Source of the DNA: Pseudomonas sp. J452
GTDB taxonomy: Bacteria; Pseudomonadota; Gammaproteobacteria; Pseudomonadales; Pseudomonadaceae
Length of the DNA: 64,000 bases
Reading direction: 5' to 3'
Assembly: GCF_024666525.1 (NCBI RefSeq)
Contig: NZ_CP088294.1
Span: 4,340,001-4,404,000, forward strand
The translations under genes and the position numbers were made by a program. The notes beneath the pieces were generated by a model. The model saw only the letters and a list, made by a program, of their open reading frames with translations, ran no database searches and had not been told where the DNA came from. Positions 54,457 through 61,189 of this stretch are shown here, in pieces (the first letter of the stretch is position 1; every line of letters begins with the position of its first letter).

Positions 54457-56211
54457 ATGACCGTCACCGAGCAGTTGAGCGCGCTGGATCAGATCCTCGC
54501 TCACGGCGACCTGCACAGCCTGTTCCAGCCCATTATCGCCCTGGCCGACCGCCGTATCCTCGGCTACGAAGCCCTGACCCGCGGCCCGTCCAACAGCCCG
54601 CTGCACTCGCCCATCGCCCTGTTCAGCGTGGCCCGCAACTGCGGACGCCTGAGCGAACTGGAACTGGCCAGCCGGCGCAGCGCCTGCCGTCGTTTCCGTG
54701 ACCTGCAGCTGGACGGCAAGCTGTTCCTCAACGTCTCGCCAGAGTCCCTGCTGGAACCGACCCACCAGCCTGGGCGCACCCTCAAGCTGCTGCAGGAATT
54801 CGGCATAACCCCGGATCGAGTAGTGATCGAGCTGACCGAACAGGCGCCGATCGACGACTTCAGCCTGCTCGACACCGCCCTGCACCACTACCGTGCCATG
54901 GGCTTCTCCATCGCCCTCGACGACCTCGGCGCCGGCTATTCCAGCCTACGCCTGTGGTCCGAGCTGCGCCCCGATTACGTGAAGATCGACCGCCACTTCA
55001 TCGACGGCATCCACAAGGATGCGGTGAAGCGCGAATTCGTCGGTTCCATCCTGAAGATGGCCAAGGCCTCACGCGCCCAGGTGATCGCCGAAGGCATCGA
55101 ACTGGCAGAAGAACTGGCCGTGCTCAGCGAAATGGGCGTCGACCTGCTGCAGGGCTATCTGCTCGGCCGGCCACAGGAACAACCGCCGCGCGACGCCCGC
55201 AAGCTGCTGCCGCAACTGGACAGCAGCGTCACTAGCATTCACGAGGAGAGCACCGATCTTGGTGCCCTGCTCAATGAACAGCAGGCGGTCAGCCACAGCA
55301 CAGCCACCGCCGAGGTGCTGGAGGCCTTCCGCGCCCAGGCCAACCTCAACTCGCTGGCCGTGCTCGACGAACAACAGCAACCGGTCGGCATCATCCATCG
55401 CCACTCCTTGTCCGAGGCCCTACTCAAGCCCTTCGCCACCGACCTGTTCGCGCGCAAGCCGATCAGCCGCCTGATGAGCACGGACTTTCTCGCCGTCGAC
55501 CTCGGCCAGTCACTGCAACAAGTCAGCCGCCTGCTCACCAGCCGTGCCCGGCAACGCATCGAAGAGGATTTCATCATCACCCAGCAGGGCCGTTACCGTG
55601 GCCTGGGACGAGTGATCGACGTGCTCAAGCTGATCACCGAGGTGAAGATCCAGCAGGCCCGTCATGCCAATCCGCTGACCCTGTTACCGGGCAACGTGCC
55701 GATTCAGCAATGCCTGAGTCGCCTGCTACAGCAGGGCCGCGACGCGGCGGTATGCTACGTGGATATCGACAGTTTCAAGCCGTTCAACGACCTCTATGGC
55801 TATGCCAAGGGCGACGAGGTGCTGCTGTGCCTGGCGCAGTGCCTGAACGAGCGGGTCGACCCGAGCCGCGACTTCGTCGGCCATATCGGTGGCGATGACT
55901 TCATGCTGGTACTCGGCTCAGCCGACTGGCGCAAACGCATCCAGCTGCTGCTGGAAGATTTCCAGGGCCAGTGCCGGCGCTTCTACCGCGACGAACACCT
56001 ACAGGCTGGCTGCTTCGTCGCTCACAACCGCCAGGGCCAGCGCGAGGAGTTTCCGCTGTTGTCTTTGTCCGTGGGGGTCGTGCAACTGCAGTCCGCAGCC
56101 TGCGCCAAGCTGGACGCCGGACAATTGGCCAGCCTGGCGTCGGAAGCCAAGCGCCACGCCAAGGCGATTCCAGGCTACAGCCTGCATGTGCTGGACAGCC
56201 TATCCGCCTAG
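54457..56211 (+). CDS. EAL-CBS-GGDEF cyclic-di-GMP signalling protein
   Basis: The product is 584 residues, cytoplasmic. N-terminal EAL domain (about 15-250) keeps the phosphodiesterase residues: YEALTRG, LFLNVSPESL, VVIELTEQ, ALDDLGAGYSSL, VKIDRHFI, AEGIE, LLQGYLLGRP. Two CBS repeats occupy about 270-400. The C-terminal GGDEF-like domain (about 410-575) has GGDDF instead of GG[DE]EF, so cyclase activity is uncertain; such domains can bind GTP and stimulate the EAL. Same order (EAL first, CBS in the middle, GGDEF last) as the protein downstream of prc in P. aeruginosa. It ends 12 bases inside the convergent Sel1 gene. Confidence 0.92.
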   Translation: MTVTEQLSALDQILAHGDLHSLFQPIIALADRRILGYEALTRGPSNSPLHSPIALFSVARNCGRLSELELASRRSACRRFRDLQLDGKLFLNVSPESLLEPTHQPGRTLKLLQEFGITPDRVVIELTEQAPIDDFSLLDTALHHYRAMGFSIALDDLGAGYSSLRLWSELRPDYVKIDRHFIDGIHKDAVKREFVGSILKMAKASRAQVIAEGIELAEELAVLSEMGVDLLQGYLLGRPQEQPPRDARKLLPQLDSSVTSIHEESTDLGALLNEQQAVSHSTATAEVLEAFRAQANLNSLAVLDEQQQPVGIIHRHSLSEALLKPFATDLFARKPISRLMSTDFLAVDLGQSLQQVSRLLTSRARQRIEEDFIITQQGRYRGLGRVIDVLKLITEVKIQQARHANPLTLLPGNVPIQQCLSRLLQQGRDAAVCYVDIDSFKPFNDLYGYAKGDEVLLCLAQCLNERVDPSRDFVGHIGGDDFMLVLGSADWRKRIQLLLEDFQGQCRRFYRDEHLQAGCFVAHNRQGQREEFPLLSLSVGVVQLQSAACAKLDAGQLASLASEAKRHAKAIPGYSLHVLDSLSA

Positions 56212-56673
56212 GCCAAGTTCGCTGGCGCGCTGCTCGAACTGCTGTGCCAGCGTGGCATCCACTTCTAGGCCCGGCGCACCCTCGCGGTACAGCCGGGCCA
56301 GTCGATGGGCTGCCAGCGGGTGACCAGCCTGCGCCGCCTGGGTCCACCAGCGCGCCGCTGCGGCGCCATCCGGAGCCTGGCGAGTATTACCGCTGAGGCT
56401 GATCAAGCCCAATTGATAGGCAGCCTTGTCATCCCCGGCAGTCGCCGCCAGACGCAACAGGCGCAGGCCTTCCTCGCGCGCGCCAAAACCCTGGCCGCGA
56501 AACAGTAAAAGATGACCGTAGAAACTCTGCGCCGACACATCGCCTTGCGCCGCCATGCGGGCGAACTGGCCCTGCATCCAGGCCCAGGCTCGCGGCTGCT
56601 GCATCAGCCAGCGCCAATGGAACAGCTGGCGCGCCACCTGGTACCCCAGGCGGGCGCGCAGGCGCCAGAACAC
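56200..56673 (-). CDS. Sel1-like repeat protein
   Basis: The product is 157 residues. Two to three Sel1-type alpha-alpha repeats are visible: GDVSAQSFYGHLLLFRGQGFGAREEGLRLLRLAATAGDDKAAYQLGLISL and AARWWTQAAQAGHPLAAHRLARLY. No signal peptide; probably an adaptor or scaffold. Start GTG 56673 directly abuts the stop of the preceding 122-residue gene. Third gene of a small operon with an XRE regulator. Confidence 0.78.
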   Translation of the reverse strand: MFWRLRARLGYQVARQLFHWRWLMQQPRAWAWMQGQFARMAAQGDVSAQSFYGHLLLFRGQGFGAREEGLRLLRLAATAGDDKAAYQLGLISLSGNTRQAPDGAAAARWWTQAAQAGHPLAAHRLARLYREGAPGLEVDATLAQQFEQRASELGLGG

Positions 56674-57042
56674 TCAGGCGTCCTCGGCGGGATAACTGAA
56701 CTCGAAGACGCGGGCAACTTCAGCCGCATGCCAGGATGCCGCGGCGATGCCATCGGAAGGCCCGGAGAAACGCCCGAGGCGGTTCACGCACTCGAAGAAT
56801 CCGGTGCGCGGCAAACGGCTGGCACCCTGACTGATCACCAGGGCACTGCGCAACGGGCGCTCGGCACGGGCATCCATTGCCGCCAGATGTTCCAGCGCGG
56901 CGGTCAGGGTCTGCATCGCCGGGGTCGGCAGCTGCAGGCGCTCGACCAGTGCCCGGTAGGTCAGCAGATGCCGCTGGCGGCGGGCATCCTCAAGCTCGGT
57001 GAGCAGGGCCTGCCAATGCTGGCGGTGGATGCGTACGCTCAA
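56674..57042 (-). CDS. Hypothetical 122-residue protein
   Basis: Not recognised. Helical N-terminal half (MSVRIHRQHWQALLTELEDARRQRHLLTYRALVERLQLP) that looks like a short MGMT/HTH-like or DNA-associated helical domain, and a C-terminal half with LVISQGASRLPRTGFFECVNRLGRF. No signal peptide or TM. Overlaps the XRE gene by four bases (ATGA), so it is translated with it. Function cannot be assigned. Confidence 0.68.
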   Translation of the reverse strand: MSVRIHRQHWQALLTELEDARRQRHLLTYRALVERLQLPTPAMQTLTAALEHLAAMDARAERPLRSALVISQGASRLPRTGFFECVNRLGRFSGPSDGIAAASWHAAEVARVFEFSYPAEDA

Positions 57043-57359
57043 GAACCCTGCTCCCAGGCGCTCACACCGAGCACACGGCCCAGCGCACGGAGGATCGCAC
57101 CATCGGGCTGGCGCTCACCGCTCTCGAACAGATTCAGGTAGTGCGGGCTGATACCCACCGCGCGGGCCAGATCGGCCTGCGACAGGCCTTGCGCCTCACG
57201 CAGGGCAACCAGCTCACTTAAGGCTACGGCATTCCCCTGCGGCTCTTGCGGCGCGGCTGCCGCAGTGCGTCCGGCAGCCTGCAGCAACGCCTGGTACTCG
57301 GCCCAGGGCAGCACCGCATATTCGGCCTCACCGTCACGCGTGATCACTTGCACACTCAT
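57039..57359 (-). CDS. XRE-family HTH protein with Phd-like N-terminus
   Basis: The product is 106 residues. Residues 1-30 (SVQVITRDGEAEYAVLPWAEYQALL) resemble the Phd/YefM antitoxin N-terminus; residues about 48-103 form an XRE helix-turn-helix (LVALREAQGLSQADLARAVGISPHYLNLFESGERQPDG). First gene of a three-gene operon with the 122-residue and Sel1 genes. No recognisable toxin partner, so an autorepressor role is more likely than a toxin-antitoxin pair. Start ATG 57359 chosen over GTG 57365. Confidence 0.78.
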   Translation of the reverse strand: MSVQVITRDGEAEYAVLPWAEYQALLQAAGRTAAAAPQEPQGNAVALSELVALREAQGLSQADLARAVGISPHYLNLFESGERQPDGAILRALGRVLGVSAWEQGS

Positions 57360-57516
57360 CAACACTCTCCGTGGACTGCAGCGCCGACTGACCCGGCGCC
57401 CTCCTTGCAGGCCGCTATCTTAACAACTGGGCCATGGGCAGAGGGTGACCCATAGCGCCCCGCCGTTACAAGTGTTTCGCAACACGCCAGGCAAAAAGCT
57501 GTTCAACCGCCCAGGA

Positions 57517-57951
57517 TCATTCCGGCAGACGCTCCTGCGCCGGCACTTGTTCGATCAGCAACAGCTGCGCGGGCGCCTGCACCTCACGCCAAGCGCGATA
57601 GGCGTCCAGCTCGCCGCGCCAGGTGCGCAGCACCCAGGCCAGCACTGCCAGATCGTCCAGCAGACCGATGCCCAGCAACCAGTCCGGCAGCGCATCCAGG
57701 GGGGTGAGGAAATACAGCAAGGCAGCCACCACACTCAGGAACGCCTGGGTGCCGATAGCCCGGTACTCACCCCGCCACCAGGCCATGCACAAGCCGACCA
57801 GGAGTTGCAGGTCTTCGCGCACAGCCCCCAGGCGACCACCCTTGCTGGCACTCTTTTGCAGCACCGCAGCCAACATGCCGGGCAGCTTGCCGCGAGCAAG
57901 AAGCGCCTGTGCCGCCTGCAAGTAACGCTTCAAATGAGCGGGAACATTCAT
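57517..57951 (-). CDS. YkvA/DUF1232 membrane-associated protein
   Basis: The product is 144 residues. DUF1232 core LLYFLTPLDALPDWLLGIGLLDDLAVLAWVL near residues 80-112, with the conserved P-x-D-x-x-PD and G-x-x-DD spacing. One or two hydrophobic segments. Function of the family is unknown. Monocistronic, upstream of the DnaA-box-like hairpin at 57992-58018. Confidence 0.78.
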   Translation of the reverse strand: MNVPAHLKRYLQAAQALLARGKLPGMLAAVLQKSASKGGRLGAVREDLQLLVGLCMAWWRGEYRAIGTQAFLSVVAALLYFLTPLDALPDWLLGIGLLDDLAVLAWVLRTWRGELDAYRAWREVQAPAQLLLIEQVPAQERLPE

Positions 57952-57991
57952 CGTCTTTCTCCACAACCCGCATGCCTGCTGGGCTTGTCAG

Positions 57992-58018
57992 GGTTATCCA
58001 CCAAAGCTGTGGATAACC
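57992..58018. promoter_or_regulatory. Hairpin containing two opposed DnaA-box-like sequences
   Basis: GGTTATCCAC (57992-58001) and GTGGATAACC (58009-58018) are perfect inverse arms. The right arm contains a perfect DnaA box in reverse (TGTGGATAA, 58008-58016) and the left arm a one-mismatch box (TTATCCACC, 57994-58002). This is not an origin (no cluster, no AT-rich unwinding element), but could be a DnaA-titration or DnaA-control site near the ykvA promoter. The rest of 57952-58275 shows no gene. Confidence 0.4.
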
Positions 58019-58275
58019 TTGTGCACAATTATCCGATAGACCAGGCAAACGCCCGCGCCATGCGGCCTACGTACAGATCGGGCACTTTTTGTTCAGAGCA
58101 TAAAGTCATTAAAAATCATATAGTTAGCAGCCGAGCAATGCTCAGGAAAAACGTAACAGTCAGCGCCGCACGGGTAACTCGGCGAATGTGCATAACCGTA
58201 ACACCCGCACCTCGCATCCCCTCCTTTCAGACCAGCAAGTCAGCCCACCGTTCTTCTGTAACCTACAGAAACAAC

Positions 58276-58299
58276 AACGCCCCGACTAGGCGGGGCGTT
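58276..58299 (-). terminator. Terminator after the FKBP isomerase gene
   Basis: AACGCCCCG/CGGGGCGTT 9-bp stem with a 6-base loop; on the minus strand it is followed by GTTGTTTCTG. It lies 18 bases past the stop at 58317. Confidence 0.82.
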
Positions 58300-58316
58300 G
58301 GGTGTACCAGCAGGTA

Positions 58317-59024
58317 TTACTGCTGAGCAGCGGGATCCTTGATCGCCAGCAGCTCCAGCTCGAATACCAGCACCGAGTTGGCCGGAATGGCCGGGCTCGG
58401 GCTCTGCTCGCCATAGGCCAGCGCGCTCGGGATGTACAGTTTGTACTTCTCGCCGACGTGCATCAGTTGCAGGCCTTCGACCCAACCCGGGATCACGCCG
58501 TTGACCGGCAGATCAATCGGGCTGCCGCGCTCGACGGAGCTGTCGAACACGCTGCCATCGGTCAGTTTGCCTTCGTAGTGAACGGTCACCACGTCGGTGG
58601 CCTTCGGCTGAGCGCCATCGGCTTTCTTCAGCACTTCGTACTGCAGGCCGGAAGCGGTGGTGACCACGCCTTCTTTCTTGGCATTTTCTTCGAGGAACTT
58701 CTTGCCGGCCTTGGCCGACTCTTCGTTCAGCGCCAGCATGCGCTGTTCGGCACGCTGCTGCAGGAAGGTGAAGGCCTCAACCAGCTCTTCGTCCTTCAGC
58801 TGCTGCTCTTTCTTGCCCAGGGCGTCGGCGATGCCGGCGGAGATGGCTTTCTGGTCCAGGTCGTCGATACCTTGCTGGGCCAGGCTCTTGCCCATGTTCA
58901 GGCCGATGCCGTAAGAAGCCTTCTGCGCCGGAGTTTTCAGTTCGACTTCGCTGGTCTGCGAATCGCAACCGGCCAGTACCAGGCCTACCAGGGCAACTGC
59001 CGCGGCTAAACGATGTTGTTTCAT
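58317..59024 (-). CDS. FKBP-type peptidyl-prolyl isomerase, Mip/FkpA-like lipoprotein
   Basis: The product is 235 residues. Lipobox VLAGC puts the lipidated Cys at about 20. An N-terminal helical dimerisation domain (about 30-110, ASYGIGLNMGKSLAQQGIDDLD) leads to a C-terminal FKBP domain (about 120-228) with VTVHYEGKLTDGSVFDSS, VIPGWVEGLQLMHVGEKYKLYIPSALAYGEQ and NSVLVFELELLAI. Periplasmic folding catalyst for proline-containing outer-membrane or secreted proteins. Downstream of the tRNA genes on the same strand, matching P. aeruginosa order. Confidence 0.93.
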   Translation of the reverse strand: MKQHRLAAAVALVGLVLAGCDSQTSEVELKTPAQKASYGIGLNMGKSLAQQGIDDLDQKAISAGIADALGKKEQQLKDEELVEAFTFLQQRAEQRMLALNEESAKAGKKFLEENAKKEGVVTTASGLQYEVLKKADGAQPKATDVVTVHYEGKLTDGSVFDSSVERGSPIDLPVNGVIPGWVEGLQLMHVGEKYKLYIPSALAYGEQSPSPAIPANSVLVFELELLAIKDPAAQQ

Positions 59025-59196
59025 GCTTGATCCTTGTTGGAGCGCCCTGAAGCAGGCTATCGGTGAGTGCGCGAGCTTAGCAGCCTGCGCCAATTACTGG
59101 CTACGGCAGTAGGAACCGCAGCGCCTGGAATAGTTCAGCCTGTGCGAAAAACCGCACTATCTGTGGCTGCCATATCCGCTGCAGTAAATCGCAGGC

Positions 59197-59222
59197 AAAA
59201 AAAAACGACCTTTCGGTCGTTT
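59197..59222 (-). terminator. Terminator after the tRNA-Val/tRNA-Asp operon
   Basis: ACGACC/GGTCGT stem with loop TTTC, followed on the minus strand by nine T's (A's at 59197-59205). Ends the two-tRNA transcript. Confidence 0.9.
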
Positions 59223-59261
59223 CTTCCAGTCTTGGTCTTCAGTCTAACCAAGGCTTATGTA

Positions 59262-59338
59262 TGGCGCAGCGGACGGGACTCGAACCCGCGACCCCCGGCG
59301 TGACAGGCCGGTATTCTAACCGACTGAACTACCGCTGC
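59262..59338 (-). tRNA. tRNA-Asp (GTC)
   Basis: 77 bases with encoded CCA. Acceptor stem GCAGCGG/CCGCTGC, discriminator G, anticodon loop CCTGTCACG (GTC), T arm GCGGGTTCGAGTCCCGT. Second gene of a tRNA-Val-tRNA-Asp transcript. Confidence 0.97.
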
Positions 59339-59358
59339 GCGTAACCTCGTGAGCGAGA

Positions 59359-59434
59359 TGGTGGGTGATGACGGGATCGAACCGCCGACCCTCTGCTTGT
59401 AAGGCAGATGCTCTCCCGGCTGAGCTAATCACCC
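59359..59434 (-). tRNA. tRNA-Val (TAC)
   Basis: 76 bases with encoded CCA. Acceptor GGGTGAT/ATCACCC, D arm AGCTCAGCCGGGAGAGC, anticodon loop CCTTACAAG (TAC), T arm GGCGGTTCGATCCCGTC. 20 bases upstream of tRNA-Asp. Confidence 0.97.
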
Positions 59435-59593
59435 TTCACTCTCGAAGTGGGCCGCATTCTAGACAGCGCCCCGAACCTTGGCAAGCTCTTTTTTTAAAAA
59501 ATTTTGCAGGCGTTCCAAAGGCTTAGCGACAGCTTGGCCAATCGGTCCCGGCAGAGAATAATGCGCGCTTTGCGCAATTGGAGTGTCACCCCC

Positions 59594-60514
59594 ATGTGGT
59601 TCCGCAACCTGCTTGTCTATCGCCTGACCCAGGATCTGCCTTTCGATGCCGAGGCACTGGAGGCTGCACTGGCCACCAAGCTGGCACGTTCCTGCGCCAG
59701 CCAGGAGCTGACCACCTACGGTTTCATCGCGCCCTTCGGCAAAGGCGAAGACGCCCCACTGGTGCACGTCAGCGGTGACTTCCTGCTGGTCGCCGCGCGC
59801 AAGGAAGAACGCATCCTGCCGGGCAGCGTGGTGCGCGACGCCCTGAAGGAAAAGGTCGACCAGATCGAAGCCGAACAGATGCGCAAGGTCTACAAGAAGG
59901 AGCGCGACCAGCTCAAGGACGAGATCATCCTGTCCTTCCTGCCGCGCGCCTTCGTCCGTCGCTCGGCCACCTTCGCCGCCATCGCGCCCAAGCTCGGCCT
60001 GATCCTGGTCGACTCGGCCAGCGCCAAGCGTGCCGAGGATCTGCTCTCGACCCTGCGTGAAGTGCTGGGTTCGCTGCCGGTGCGCCCGCTGTCGGTGAAG
60101 ATGGCGCCAACCGCGACCATGACCGACTGGGTCAAGTCGCAACAAGCCGCGCCGGACTTCTTCGTCCTCGACGAGTGCGAACTGCGCGACACCGCCGAAG
60201 ATGGCGGCGTGGTGCGCTGCAAGCGCCAGGACCTGACCAGCGAGGAAATCCAGCTGCACCTGTCCACCGGTAAGCTGGTTACCCAGCTGTCCCTGGCCTG
60301 GCAGGACAAGCTGTCGTTCATGCTCGACGACAAGCTGGTGGTCAAGCGCCTGCGCTTCGAAGACCTGCTGCAGGACCAGGCTGCACAGGATGGCGGCGAC
60401 GACAATCTCGGCCAGCTGGATGCCAGCTTCACCCTGATGATGCTGACCTTCTGCAACTTCCTGCCAGCACTGTTCGAAGCCCTCGGCGGCGAAGAGGTGC
60501 CCGAGGGAATCTGA
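59594..60514 (+). CDS. rdgC: Recombination-associated protein RdgC
   Basis: The product is 306 residues, the usual length. Begins [26 protein letters not shown] as in known RdgC. Ring-shaped non-specific DNA-binding dimer that limits RecA access; nucleoid associated. Key family segments [35 protein letters not shown] and [18 protein letters not shown] 59594 fits the family N-terminus; upstream in-frame codons run into the tRNA leader. Located after tRNA-Val as in P. aeruginosa. Confidence 0.96.
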   Translation: MWFRNLLVYRLTQDLPFDAEALEAALATKLARSCASQELTTYGFIAPFGKGEDAPLVHVSGDFLLVAARKEERILPGSVVRDALKEKVDQIEAEQMRKVYKKERDQLKDEIILSFLPRAFVRRSATFAAIAPKLGLILVDSASAKRAEDLLSTLREVLGSLPVRPLSVKMAPTATMTDWVKSQQAAPDFFVLDECELRDTAEDGGVVRCKRQDLTSEEIQLHLSTGKLVTQLSLAWQDKLSFMLDDKLVVKRLRFEDLLQDQAAQDGGDDNLGQLDASFTLMMLTFCNFLPALFEALGGEEVPEGI

Positions 60515-60604
60515 CCTACCTGACAACTTCTGCAACACCTGCCAGGGCTCGTTCGTCCCCGCGAGCTTGCCCTGCGCAGGGCGATGTGCAAAATAACGCA
60601 CAGC

Positions 60605-60652
60605 GCAAGGACGACCTTGCCACTCCTCGCGAGTGATCACCTGGGACGGCCC
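60605..60652 (+). promoter_or_regulatory. Guanidine-II (mini-ykkC) riboswitch aptamer
   Basis: Two hairpins with ACGR tetraloops closed by GG-CC: P1 GCAAGG-ACGA-CCTTGC (60605-60620) and P2 GGG-ACGG-CCC (60643-60652). The linker contains ACTCC (60622-60626), complementary to GGAGT (60815-60819), which overlaps the ribosome-binding site of the Gdx/SugE gene. This is the expected ON-switch: guanidine joins the two loops and frees the ribosome-binding site. A 140-bp MITE lies between P2 and the ribosome-binding site. Upstream, 60515-60604 contains only short hairpins and the likely promoter. Confidence 0.78.
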
Positions 60653-60667
60653 GCACTTATAGTTTTA

Positions 60668-60807
60668 GAACCTGTTCACGATCTTCTGGACTAGAGCCAG
60701 ACAAGGCAAAAGCAGGCGAGGAAGCGGAGTTTACGAGCTGTAAATGAGCATTCCGAGCCTGCTTTTAACGCAGTATGGCCGACGGCCAGGAGATCGTGGA
60801 CAGGTTC
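60668..60807. mobile_element. TNA-target MITE, 140-bp copy D, inside the riboswitch leader
   Basis: Ends GAACCTGTTCACGATCTTCT and GGAGATCGTGGACAGGTTC, flanked by TTA on both sides (60665-60667, 60808-60810). Interior blocks match copies B and C. The left end is 15 bases after riboswitch stem P2; the right end is 7 bases before the GGAGT ribosome-binding site. Confidence 0.88.
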
Positions 60808-60824
60808 TTAATGCGGAGTAATCC

Positions 60825-61139
60825 ATGTCCTGGCTCATCCTGTTGCTCGCCGGTCTGTTCGAAGTAGGCTGGGCCGTCGGCCTGAAATATACCGACGGCT
60901 TCACCCGCCCCCTCCCTACCCTGCTTACCGTTGGCGCGATGATCGCCAGCCTGGCCCTGCTCGGTCTGGCGATGAAAGAGTTGCCGCTGGGCACCGCCTA
61001 CGCCATCTGGACCGGAGTCGGTGCAGTCGGCACGGTGATCGCCGGGGTCATCCTGTTCGGCGAGTCGATGGCCCTGCTGCGCCTGCTCAGCGTCGGGCTG
61101 ATCGTCGCCGGCTTGCTGGGGCTGAAGCTCAGTCATTGA
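60825..61139 (+). CDS. gdx: SMR-family guanidinium exporter (Gdx/SugE)
   Basis: The product is 104 residues, four TM helices, dual-topology small multidrug resistance fold. Central Glu13 in [15 protein letters not shown] and the [15 protein letters not shown] helix-3 segment are typical of the SugE/Gdx branch that exports guanidinium, rather than the EmrE branch. The upstream guanidine-II aptamer supports this function. ATG 60825 with GGAG at 60815-60818 upstream. Followed by a bidirectional terminator. Confidence 0.92.
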   Translation: MSWLILLLAGLFEVGWAVGLKYTDGFTRPLPTLLTVGAMIASLALLGLAMKELPLGTAYAIWTGVGAVGTVIAGVILFGESMALLRLLSVGLIVAGLLGLKLSH

Positions 61140-61146
61140 GACACAG

Positions 61147-61175
61147 AAAAAAGCCCGCCAATTGGCGGGCTTTTT
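61147..61175. terminator. Bidirectional terminator
   Basis: GCCCGCC/GGCGGGC stem with loop AATT, flanked by six A's (61147-61152) and five T's (61171-61175). Serves the exporter gene on the plus strand and the convergent MFS-acyltransferase gene on the minus strand. Confidence 0.92.
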
Positions 61176-61189
61176 CATGGCGCTGAAAC

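Noticed and set aside
57039..57359. Toxin-antitoxin module
   Set aside because: The Phd-like/XRE protein has no RelE, Doc or HipA-like partner; neighbours are an unknown protein and a Sel1 protein.
57952..58275. Replication origin near ykvA
   Set aside because: Only two DnaA-like boxes within one hairpin, no box cluster, no 13-mers and no dnaA/dnaN genes nearby.
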